Source of the DNA: Hyaloperonospora brassicae
Taxonomy: Eukaryota; Oomycota; Peronosporomycetes; Peronosporales; Peronosporaceae
Direction: 5' to 3'
Length of the DNA stretch: 64,000 nucleotides
NCBI GenBank assembly: GCA_947650285.1
Contig: CANTFL010000748.1
Coordinates: 1 to 64,000 of the forward strand
Below the pieces are notes generated by a model. That model saw only the letters and a program-made list of their open reading frames with translations. It searched no databases and was not told the DNA's origin. How positions within the stretch are numbered: the stretch's first letter is position 1; every line of letters starts with the position of its first letter. Shown here piece after piece: positions 44,563-54,337 of this stretch. The position numbers and the translations under genes are program-made.

Positions 44563-47500
44563 ATGAGCTGGCTGCGCTCCAAGCTGCGGCTCGTGGCCGC
44601 CCGCGCGTCCGACGCGCTCGCCCAGGCGGCCGACCTGATCACGCCAACGCTGTACGAGTCGCGCGTGGACGAGTTCCACCAGCGCTGGACGATCGTCGCG
44701 CGCTTCCTCGAGTCGGTCGTGGCGCGCGAGCTCGAGCCCGCCGAGCAGCGCCGGCTGCTGCTCGAGAGCCACACGCGCGACTCGCTGCTGAAGCTCGTGC
44801 TGCTGATCTACGAAGAAGAGAACAACTCGGACCGGTGGGAGATGATGGAGCTGGCGCGGCCCAAGACGCTGGACGCTGCTGCTGTGGACGCCCGGAGCAG
44901 CGACTCGCCGTCGGCGCTGCTGCCGCCGTCGCCGCTCGAGCACGCGTCGCACGAGTGCCTCGAGTACCTGCTCTTGAAGCAGATCATCCCGCACCTCTGT
45001 GAAGCAGGACGACGGGACGAGCCCTGCGGCATCATGTCGCTCGCCATGCAGTTTGTCGCAGCGCTGCTGAGTCGCGTGAGTTACCCTGTGCTGCCCACGC
45101 GCGAGGTGCACGTGGCAGTGGTGGCATTGATTCAAGCAGCTGCACGCAAAGAGGTGGAGGACCCGACCGTGCGCAAGTACCTCATTAGTCTGCTGAACAT
45201 TGTGTGGAAGAAGCTGCAGGGCGACCCCGTGCAGACCGAGTTCTTCTTCCTCCATGCCGACCGCCTCATGATCCGCACGAGCGACATGATCCATCGCCGG
45301 AACGACGCTTCGACGCACTTGTGGTCGCTGAGCGACGACCCGTTTTTGCATCTCCACAACCACCACACGCAGAGCGAAGTGCCCGAGCTGATACTGTTTA
45401 CCGGTCTGCTGCCACACATGTACGCTGTGGGGAAAATCGGCGACCAGTGCCGCGAAGCGCTGGTCATTGCTGCAGCCATGCACGACAACGCGCTCTGTCG
45501 ATTCGTGCTGCAGCTCACTCCGTTCTGCCACTACGCGGTCAATGGCGTGATCTCGGCGTTTGATGCGCTGCCCAAGACGTTATCGTTGACGTCAAAGCCT
45601 TTCGCTTCGGACGTGGGCTCGACGGATCTCGGCGCAGACATGGAAGTGGAGCTGAGCTTCCTGGCTGTGCGACTGCGATTTTGCTGCACACTGGCGATGG
45701 TAGCGCGATACGAACTGGAAGAAGTGGACGAAGTGACAGGTGAACTGCAGCGCCGGTCGATTGCAGATGAACTGTTGGATCAATTTCGGACTCGTTTTCT
45801 CGAAGGTCCACTACTCGAGGGACTGCTGCACACGTCGGAAGCAGCTGCTTGTGCTGCCACACTCTACGCACGCATTGCTTTGGAAGAACTGACAGCCTGT
45901 GGCCGAGATACGCGAGCCAACCCGCTTCTCTTCGTTTATTTGCAGTTTCTGCTTCAGTGCACATCAACAAAGTTTCGGACTGTTCGCGCCGTAGCGACTG
46001 TCGAAAAAGAAGAAGTGGTAGCGCTGGGCGATCCTGAACGACAAGTGGTTCGACTGTCTGGAGCACAACGGCTGCCGTCAGAGCTACTGCGACACGTTGA
46101 TTCACTTTCGAGCTCGTTGTGCATCGCTACCATCGATCTGTTTACAAGCGTCTTGGAGTTACAGGATGAGTACGCAGATCGTATACTGCTGGGTGCAGGA
46201 ACTCGGCTGGACCAGAATGCCGATAATGGGGGTACGTCTAGTCCACGAAAGCGTGCCCCCACAGCCTCTTCACTGTCAAGTCCGAGCGCGCTCAACAACG
46301 GTGCTATCTGGTTCGCGTCGCGCTTTCCTGATTCATCAGTTGCTTCGAACGTTCATCTGTGGAAGATCCGTGCATTTGCTGGATCCGATGATCTCGCTGC
46401 AGAATTCCCGGCAGCAGACGACCAGGAAGACCAGGTGCTGTCGCTGCTTTCTTACATTGCTGACGCCGAGTATGCTGCGTGCCAGCGCGGTCCTGAAAAA
46501 GTAGATGACGATGATGATGACGACGTCTTCTTGTACGACAACGGTACGATAGCGACGACGACAGTATTCGCATCGGAAAAAGCTGAGACCGTTGTTTCAT
46601 CTGCTGACGTTGCTATGAGTATCGACGACCTATCGACGACGATAGTGGCGGAGTCGAACGGAGCCGGAAGATCTCCTGCGTCTGCTACTTCTGCTGCAAA
46701 TACGACCACTACGACTCCGCGAGGGTTCTCCACTCAAACAGTCTCGTCGCGCAGCAGAGTAAAGCCGCTGCGTGACGTGTACTTGAGCATCAGTTTGCCT
46801 TCGTTTTCGCCAGCCGAACCAGCGGGTCTACGAGAGCGGACTCCACTTCCGCCAAGCTTGGGTGGTGATGGCGTCGAGGGCGACTTGACGCCCTTCCTGC
46901 ACGTTGTTCTCAGTCGCGTCGAGCGTCTTTTGGAGAACTCGTTCCAGGAAAACCTGGCACTGTCGGGCTTGTTGTACGCGCTAGCTCAGAAGACGCGATG
47001 TTCAGCAGTAGTGTTTGACCTGGAGGAGGCTTTACCAGCGGGCGAAAGCCTGCGCAGCATATTCGAGGAGGTCTACGCCGATGCGGTGCGTCGCTTAAGC
47101 CGTCTACCCGACGGTGTCACACAGATGCAGGAACTGCGCAGAAAGCTCGTGGGAGAGGACAACGATGCAGAGCTCAATGCGCATGAGGCAGATACGCGGC
47201 TGTTGTGCGGTTACGTGATGCTGGACGAGATTCTGAAGGAGTTTTGCTCGATTCTCTTTGCCCGCGAGCGCATTAAGACGTTCCCGCTCAAACCTGAGGG
47301 GCATTTCATGGAGCCGAAACGTGGCGAGTCTCTGTCCCCCTTCTCGATGATGCCGCGCGAACGCACTCTGTCAAGCGAGACCTTTTATTCGGACGACAGC
47401 TCACACGTGGACGAGACTTCACCACGCAATCAGGAAAACATCAGCGAGGAATTTGAGGCTTTGCTAGCTGAAGCTCAGTCCAGCATGGATGAGTTATTGG

Positions 47501-47565
47501 TTGGCTCGAGCGAGAGCTCGACGATGCCTGCCCTAGGAGCAGAAGTAGAGGCACATACTGATTAA
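44563..47565 (+). CDS. FHIP (FAM160/RAI16-like) protein
   Basis: A member of the FHIP family (UPF0518, RAI16-like). In animals and fungi these proteins join FTS and Hook to link early endosomes to dynein. One exon, 1000 residues, the usual length. The conserved N-terminal helical-repeat half is clear: WTIVARFLESV, then LEYLLLKQIIPHLCEAGRRDEPCGIMSLAMQFVAALLS, then VRKYLISLLNIVWKKLQGDPVQTEFFF. The C-terminal half also carries family segments (LTPFLHVVLSRVERLLENSFQENLALSGLL), separated by low-complexity inserts (an Asp-rich run, a Ser/Thr/Ala run). The start is the first ATG after a C-rich leader. VPS28 in the same window also acts in endosomal sorting, but there is no sign that the genes are linked. 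Confidence 0.85.
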   Translation: MSWLRSKLRLVAARASDALAQAADLITPTLYESRVDEFHQRWTIVARFLESVVARELEPAEQRRLLLESHTRDSLLKLVLLIYEEENNSDRWEMMELARPKTLDAAAVDARSSDSPSALLPPSPLEHASHECLEYLLLKQIIPHLCEAGRRDEPCGIMSLAMQFVAALLSRVSYPVLPTREVHVAVVALIQAAARKEVEDPTVRKYLISLLNIVWKKLQGDPVQTEFFFLHADRLMIRTSDMIHRRNDASTHLWSLSDDPFLHLHNHHTQSEVPELILFTGLLPHMYAVGKIGDQCREALVIAAAMHDNALCRFVLQLTPFCHYAVNGVISAFDALPKTLSLTSKPFASDVGSTDLGADMEVELSFLAVRLRFCCTLAMVARYELEEVDEVTGELQRRSIADELLDQFRTRFLEGPLLEGLLHTSEAAACAATLYARIALEELTACGRDTRANPLLFVYLQFLLQCTSTKFRTVRAVATVEKEEVVALGDPERQVVRLSGAQRLPSELLRHVDSLSSSLCIATIDLFTSVLELQDEYADRILLGAGTRLDQNADNGGTSSPRKRAPTASSLSSPSALNNGAIWFASRFPDSSVASNVHLWKIRAFAGSDDLAAEFPAADDQEDQVLSLLSYIADAEYAACQRGPEKVDDDDDDDVFLYDNGTIATTTVFASEKAETVVSSADVAMSIDDLSTTIVAESNGAGRSPASATSAANTTTTTPRGFSTQTVSSRSRVKPLRDVYLSISLPSFSPAEPAGLRERTPLPPSLGGDGVEGDLTPFLHVVLSRVERLLENSFQENLALSGLLYALAQKTRCSAVVFDLEEALPAGESLRSIFEEVYADAVRRLSRLPDGVTQMQELRRKLVGEDNDAELNAHEADTRLLCGYVMLDEILKEFCSILFARERIKTFPLKPEGHFMEPKRGESLSPFSMMPRERTLSSETFYSDDSSHVDETSPRNQENISEEFEALLAEAQSSMDELLVGSSESSTMPALGAEVEAHTD

Positions 47566-48843
47566 AGTCGGACAAGCGCAAAGACCCCCAGCGACCCAAA
47601 TAGAACGAAAATGTGACACTGGGCATAAACGAGTTGCAACTGGAAGGCGCGTGTGGCTGAGACGTCACAGAAGACTCGAGTCAATGACATCCGATGTCTT
47701 CGTTCTACGCCGCTTTTGGTGCGTTATGGTCTGGCGAAACCGAAGTGCTTTTTGTCGCTTCAACTTTGTTTTGGGTTAGAAGATGGCGGCTCGCAAGCAT
47801 GTGATGGAAGTGTCGAGGAGGCAGAGAAAAGTTCGATGGACTGTCGTGAGAGGCGTCGTCACTCTCGATTGGCGTGTGCCTCAGCTTTGAGGCGGCTGTC
47901 GATTGCAGGTTTGCGTAGCTGTCAGAGCCCGAAACGTTTCTAGTGATTTCGACTTTGCAGAGATGATACGCAGCAAGAAATTTGTGGCATGATGTGAACG
48001 AGATCGGCATTTGGTGGCGCCAGCATAAGTCAGAGGCAAACGATGCACGTGATCCATCGACTCGATAGAGGTGCTGCAAGCAATGAAGACATGTGGAAAG
48101 TATCACGGTAAGGCATCGCCTTCTGTCATGCTGCGAGGCAGCCTTTGTTTCTACGCCACTGGACTACTGCTATCATCGCGGCCGGGGATCCCATGAACCC
48201 GATGGCTGGCATACAGAAATGTTTAGTTGTCGTTCGGGTCGCAAAAGCGGCTCAGTCGAGTCAACAGCACATATGGAACTGCTCGAGCTGTAGTGTCATT
48301 GTAATGTCACACACAAGAACACGTTGATGCCATGTTCATTTGTGGTTGCTGCTGGATGAAAAGGTGACAAGGGACACTTGGTGGATACCGACTTGATGTC
48401 GATGCAGGTCGCAGCGCTCAATTTGTACTTGTGACGTTCAGCAGATGAACGAGCACCTCTGTGAATGGCAATTCCATCGTGATTGTGGTTGTCACGTGGC
48501 CGAAAACGGCAGCATAGTGACGTAAGACGTGTGCTCGGTCGTAACGATGGCATCAACTGGCTAAGCTGTTGACATTGCTACTGTGCCATGCAGTCAAGTG
48601 ACCACGCAGTAGCTTTCGCTCAGGTGTTGTCAAAGCGCTAGGACACGGCGACAAGACAGAAGTGGTGGCAAGTAGTTATCTCATTTTATTGTTGATATGG
48701 ACAGTGCTGTGGACACCCATGTGGACTTACTGCTGAAAGCATTGCTCCGGTCGCATCGTGGGGATCCGTTTAGCTGGTTGCTGTGTTCTACAACCGAGAG
48801 ATCGCGAAGCTTGGTGTGGGATGCCACTGAATGGCTCAGACAT
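47566..48843. other. Convergent intergenic region, no gene seen
   Basis: About 1.3 kb between the 3' ends of the FHIP and inositol-phosphate kinase genes. Only short frames on both strands, none with recognisable domains. No repeats or RNA genes stood out. Confidence 0.5.
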
Positions 48844-50117
48844 CTACTGACGACCGCATACTTGCTTCAGGTGCTTCCTGAGTACGATGCTCAAGTCGTC
48901 AACCTCTTTGTAGGACGGAAAGTAGTTGACGTCAATCACGTAAAGGTCTCGCGGGCCGTCATCGGCCACAATGACATCGAACCCGAACAGGGTCAGTTTT
49001 AGCTCGTCACGAAGGCGCTCGCCGATCGTGCGCACGGCTGCAAATATCGTTTCCTGCGTCCATTTACCACCGACCGCTGTTTCTTGCTCAGCGTCGTCGT
49101 CGGAACGGGAGTGGAAGTCCTCACTCGTGGGGTAGGCTTCTTGGGTGTTAAAGTGCACTTGCTGGGCATTGCCCGCTACAAGGTTCGGCAACGAGCGTCG
49201 CTCTGCCACGTTGATGGTATCGCCAAGCACGTAACCTTTGTAGAGACGACCCGAGTGGTTGACAAACTCCTGCAGCAACACCAAAGAATGAGCCACCAGC
49301 AGCAGCAGCAGCGATAGGGTCAGCAACCTGCACATGCACCAACCAGCCAACAAAATGACAAGACACAAAGGTACCCAACCTGGTACAACACGGGGTACTC
49401 GACGTAGACCAAGTCCTCGCGCTTCGTGACGACGCTCATCATGTGCGAGCGCTCCGTTGCTGCACCACACACACCACGAGACAGCCACTGCCACCGTCAG
49501 TCACCTCGACAGCCAAGACCCATCCAAGCCAACCCAAGTCAACTCTCCATCTGTCTCTCTCTCTCTCTCCTGTACGCACCACAGGCTTCCACCGACTTGC
49601 AAATGAGCGGCAGCTTCGTACGTCCAGCGTCCAGCTCCGCCACCAGCTCCTGAAAGTGCTCCAAGTTCTGTACGACACGAAAGTGCGGCACTTTGAAGCT
49701 CTGTGTCGGCTCTTTGACCTGCTCCATTGTCTGCAGCCGCTCACAGGCCGCCGAGCGACTCGTGAGCAGCCGCACGCTGTCGAGCGGGTCCACCAGGCGC
49801 ACCGACGGGTTCTGGCGCGCCATCTCCTGCATCAACTGGACGCGAGTCGCTGCGTCCTCGTCGCCCAGACGGGCGAACACCATATCGTGCGCCAACTTGT
49901 GCAGCACCGCGTGCAACGGGTTGTAACGGGCCGCGAGGCGCTGCGCCGCCGCTTCAATGTCGCAGGCGCTGACGGCCGATCCAGTGGGCGCTGCGGCCTC
50001 CAAGTCGATCAGCACGAAGCGCACGCCGTCGGTCTCTTGGTCCAGCAGCGACTGGAGGCGCTCGAGCTTCTTGACGGGGAAGACGACGCCTACAACGAGC
50101 GGCGCTGCGTCGGCCAT
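48844..50117 (-). CDS. ITPK1: Inositol-tetrakisphosphate 1-kinase family (ITPK, inositol 1,3,4-trisphosphate 5/6-kinase)
   Basis: ATP-grasp kinase that phosphorylates inositol tris- and tetrakisphosphates on the way to inositol hexakisphosphate. Three exons: 50117-49580, 49459-49380 and 49269-48844, with introns of 120 and 110 bp. They join to 347 residues, as in plant and animal ITPKs. Seen in order: the N-terminal VVGVVFPVKKLERLQ; LHKLAHDM; VRLVDPLDSVRLLTSR; the ATP-grasp strand LPLICKSVEAC; SHMMSVV; EFVNHSGRLYKGYVLGD; RRSLPNL; and the metal- and ATP-binding FGFDVIV followed by VIDVNYFPSYKEV. The middle exon is short but supplies the Ser-His segment typical of the family. The start is the ATG 13 bp downstream of an initiator-like sequence. 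Confidence 0.9.
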
Positions 50118-50129
50118 GGCAACGTACGG

Positions 50130-50142
50130 GAATGAATGAGTG
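50130..50142 (-). promoter_or_regulatory. Initiator-like element upstream of the ITPK gene
   Basis: On the minus strand CTCACTCATTCATTCCC precedes the ATG by about 15 bp. TCATTCC fits the oomycete initiator core TCAYTYY. The resulting 5' leader would be very short, which is not unusual in oomycetes. Confidence 0.3.
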
Positions 50143-50741
50143 AGGAGCGGGCGGGCGGTGGGTGGATAGATTGTAGCTGAATAGAGGAAGGCAGTTAGGG
50201 GCGTTGAGGGACGCACGCATGTCCTCTATTTCGGGTTATCCCGCCCCGTATGTGGGTACCATCCTCTTTCTCTCTCGATTGTTATACATGTTGTATTGTA
50301 CCGGGCGTCCTCTCTCTGCGGTATAACAGCTCTCTTTCTATGATCGTGGAATTACCAGGGGAGCCCCGAATGATGCAAACAAACGTTATTTTGCAGTCGT
50401 CGGAATAGCTTACACCCCCACTCCACCTCACTCAGATTGTGCAAAAGCCACCACTACATGACCAACATCCGTCTCTTGCGATGGCCAAAACTGCTCTTGT
50501 TGCCTGTAACTGTACGACTCGAAGGTCAGACTGAGAGCGTCTTCAAATGCGACAACATGGGGTGAAACTTGCCATAGATGCGGGGAAAGCTGCATGAATG
50601 GCTGCGATAGACAGACTTCCCTCCTTTCCTGACGCACCACAACAGTTGAAGTATTTGAGAGCGGCAATCCCATGCGGCAGAAGCACACGCCAGACGTGAC
50701 AGAACCACAACGGCCGTTTCCACAGCACACCATACATTTAC
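50143..50741. other. Intergenic region between the ITPK and INTS8 genes
   Basis: About 600 bp containing the INTS8 3' untranslated region and the ITPK promoter (both genes run on the minus strand). Pyrimidine-rich runs occur at 50261-50340. No gene is supported. Confidence 0.45.
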
Positions 50742-53700
50742 TTAGTTGCTGAGATACAGTCGGCACAAGTCGCGGAAGTAGCAGCGAAGAATGCGACGCT
50801 CGACGTCCTTGACGACTGATGAGGGGTTTGAACTATTCAGCTCGGGCGACTGGATGAGGTTTGTCAACAGCATCACGTATCTGGTCACAGCGATAGCACA
50901 TACGTCAGGGAGGGAGCAATCGTATACCATGCGCTCACAACAGGCCTCACCTATCATTGAGATACTTCGGACTCGAGTGAAGATCCACCAGCAGCTCCAG
51001 GAACGGCAGCTGTGACGCGCATCATGACAGTTGCCACGGGTTGGGACGCATGTTAGTGCTATCGCAAACACCACACATGCAAGGTGCCAACATGGCAGAC
51101 TTACCTCCCAGAAGTACTGAAAGAATCCTTCGCCATGCGATTCAGGAGCCAGACGCAAGATACGAAGGCCGTACTTGAATTCCTCAGGCATCAAACACTG
51201 ATACAACACGGCAGCTGCAACGTGCGCACCAACTTTTACGAGGCATTGGCTCTGGCATGGCACAGAAAGAGTCAGGACGTCGAGCCAAACACACACTACT
51301 CCAATTGCCACAAGTACCAAGCGGACAAGCGAGCTCCGATCTATGATGTCCACCACAGAGACCATATCGGAGAAAAAGTTCGTTGCCAGCGAGGCCGCCA
51401 TCAAGTAGCCGTTCAAGGCGCCGCGCGGATCTGTCGATATCGGATCACAACCGTTACATCACGCAAGAAACAGAGCGGCAACAAACCAAGCAAGATAGCT
51501 CTTCACTAACCAGAAGCCGAAGAGGACCGTTGTTTCGACAAAGGATTCAGGAGTATATCAGCTTTGGCGCAATGCCACCTCGGCTCGCGACCACAACGGC
51601 ACACCAAGCTCTCGAGGGCTGCCGAGTGCAGCCGAACTAAATCTCCCTGGAAGTTTTTCAACAAAGAGACCGTTGAGCCAGATGGTCCTGACCCAGAAAA
51701 CGACGTAGACGGCGTTTCGGGTGCGAAGGCTTCCAGGAATGCGACGTCCCCGTACGGAGTGAGATCGAACGATACACGGTATCCACACACATTATGCATG
51801 GATGCGCGGTGCAGTAGCCCAGCGGAAACGCACACAAGCGTCTCCACGATCCACAAAGGAAGATACATCAACGTCTGTGTTACGTCCACTTTGATCCGAT
51901 TTTCGTCGCCAGAACCATCACCGAAGCTTACATGAACCGCATCCGCCCATTCACGACACTTCAGCAAGATCTTTGTCACGAGCTTGATGCTCGTCGCGAT
52001 GGAAAACTCATCGCTTTGGGTCCCTGGTGCAACAGATACATCAGCACCAGTACTCGAGATTTTGGCACTGGGTGCACCAGCCGACGACGCTAGCGACGAT
52101 ACACACTCGGCCAGTGCGCCGCACATTACCACAAAGTCCAGCTCGAAGCGCAACAGCGACGAGACAAACGTCGAATCTTTGCACAGAGACAGCAGTTTCC
52201 AGCAACTGTTGGATGCACAAAAAGTAATCAAATTCCGATACGACATGCTGCGTTCATCGTTGTCCTTGACGCTCATCAGCTGCTTTTCGTGCGCACTGCT
52301 GTCGGCCGCGGACATGACCGCAACTTCGTCGTGCAGAGCAGTGACAAACGCATCCTTCTTTTTCGCACTGGAGAACACAAACATGCTGCCAACGTCTGCT
52401 CTCATGCGAAAGTGCTCCCTCTGCACAGCCACTGCACCTTGCACGCGTCTTTCTACCGCCACCGCACCCTCCACACTCTCCAACACAGGCGCAAAGTCTT
52501 TGTTTTCAGCACCATCACGAATTTCACAGCGTTGAAGAAGCTCTGGCGCACCTTCGATGCTCACCATGCAGGGAACGTGGCGAATCACTTGAATCATGAA
52601 TTGCTTGATTCGTTCTCTGGCGCTAGTATTTGGGCTTTTCACAAATGCAAAGCTACTCAGCGTCAGCATGAAGCGAGCTAGCGCTTCAAAGCATTTCGTG
52701 GGCTCGTCATCGCTACTTCTAGTGACATGTCGTGTCGAGCAAAACACCTCGTCGGTAAGCAGACGCACGCACACGCACACGCACGTCTCTAGCGACATGG
52801 TTTCTTCGACGTCGCCTTCGAGTAAGAGCTCCTTGACGGCATTTTCCATCACAATCCGTTTGTAAAAAAATCTCATAGTCGAAGCAGCCACGTGCGACCC
52901 TTCGTCCGCCGATGCATGACAGCTCGATCGTAGCAAACGAAGCGCTTGTAGCTCCAGTGCAGCTCGATACCCTTGTGGCAACCTCGTCAGCTCCGTGGCC
53001 ACCATATCTCGTTCGAGAAGCTCGATCACCTTGTCCCACTCTCGAGCATCCCACGCCATTTCAATCTGCATCTTTGTTGTTTTCAACAGGGCAGGACTCT
53101 CGTTTGCAGACTGCACTTCCAGCATAGCTTCGCACGCAGTCAAATATCCTTCCAGCGTCGCTCGATCATTTACCGACAGTTGCGCGTCATCGCTCTTGTC
53201 CTTTGTCGCGTCACCGTCGCCGTCCTCCTCGACCAGCTCGGACGCGCGACTAAAGCAGCTGTATGCCTTTTCGTACCCGTTGAAGCTGAAAAAGTACACG
53301 CCCAAGTCAAAGTACGTTTCGGCTTGACGCTGTGCCGAGAGCTGCGCGTGCTTTTCGTGCTGCCCCATTAGAATCGCCTGAATGTTCTGCGCAATCTGCA
53401 AGTGGTTCGGCGTGAGGTCGCCCAGCGCCATGTGGTACGTCGTCAAGACCTCCTCGCCCTCGCTGCGGCTGCTACAGGTCAAATACCCGTTCTGCGACTG
53501 CTTCACGAGCGCTCGTAGCGTCCACCGGTTGTGCAGCACATGCGCTTCGTGGGGCTGCAGGACAATGTCGCGTGCCAACGCGTTGCGGCTGCTTACCGGC
53601 TGCTCGGCAAAGTCCACAATGCCGTCCAACAGCAGTCGCTGGAAGTGCAAAGGCAGCGCCTGCTCGATCGCCGACAGCGTGAGGTGCATCTCGAGCGCCA

Positions 53701-54164
53701 CTTGGGCCGCCACCAGCAGCAGTGCGCGGTAGCGCTTGTTGCGCACGTTGCCCTCGTCGGCCACGAGCTGGGCCTGCTCGAGGAACTCGCGCACGAGTTC
53801 AATGGCCGACGTGGCGCCATGCGCGTCGCACTTTTGCTGCTGGCGGAGCGTCGTCAGCTACAAATAGCAACAATGAACCAACAGCAACCGAAAAGGAAAG
53901 ATACGAGACGCGCAGAGTGATGGTCAAGTTGCAGTTGCCTTTCCAAGAGCAACGGCAACCCCGCGGGGTCGACAAGAGACAGGACAGGACACGTACGTGG
54001 TTCTGCAGCGCTTCGGGGTGCAGCAGGAACTCGAACCAGGCATACGAAGGCGCTGCGGGCGGCACGTCGACGAACGGCTGCTGGAAGAGGGAGCGGTAGA
54101 CGCCCGTGTCTTCTTCGTGCGCCACGGGCGTCCCCGGTCGGGGAGACCCCGGCATGAGCGGCAT
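50742..54164 (-). CDS. INTS8: Integrator complex subunit 8
   Basis: INTS8 is a TPR-rich subunit of the Integrator complex, which cleaves nascent RNA polymerase II transcripts and recruits PP2A. Six exons: 54164-53997, 53857-51511, 51430-51318, 51251-51105, 51009-50951 and 50880-50742, with introns of 66-139 bp. They join to 990 residues, close to the animal protein. Family marks: the N-terminal YAWFEFLLHPEALQNH (Trp43); a TPR-like helix pair at about 233-265 (AETYFDLGVYFFSFNGYEKAYSCFSRA); and a C-terminal end SPELNSSNPSSV that matches the conserved TELNASNPEEV end of animal INTS8. A 66-bp in-frame stretch, 52719-52784 (GTGCG...CTAG), looks like one more intron; removing it gives 968 residues. 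Start chosen at the first ATG after the divergent promoter. Confidence 0.82.
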
Positions 54165-54337
54165 GGGTGCGGTGGAAACGCGTGCACCACATCGCGTTCC
54201 GTGCCTAGTTATAGGTGGACCACATCAACTAACTTTGTGTGGCACTTGTGTGGTGCATCTGCCCTGGGGCCCACACTTTCGATCGTGCGGTTCAGAGCAA
54301 GACACACGCGGTCGTCGGGAGCAGCGAGCGGTTCGCC
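54165..54337. promoter_or_regulatory. Bidirectional promoter, INTS8 / E2 gene
   Basis: 173 bp lie between the INTS8 ATG (minus strand) and the ATG of the 2-oxoglutarate dehydrogenase E2 gene (plus strand). The promoter is necessarily shared or overlapping. I saw no clear TATA box or CCAAT pair. Confidence 0.4.

Noticed and set aside
44554..45531. A 325-codon minus-strand frame opposite the FHIP gene
   Set aside because: His/Gln/Arg-rich antisense of a clear gene with no recognisable domain.
49443..50135. A 230-codon plus-strand frame opposite the ITPK gene
   Set aside because: It is antisense to a well-supported kinase exon; its Arg/Gln/Leu-rich make-up reflects that exon.
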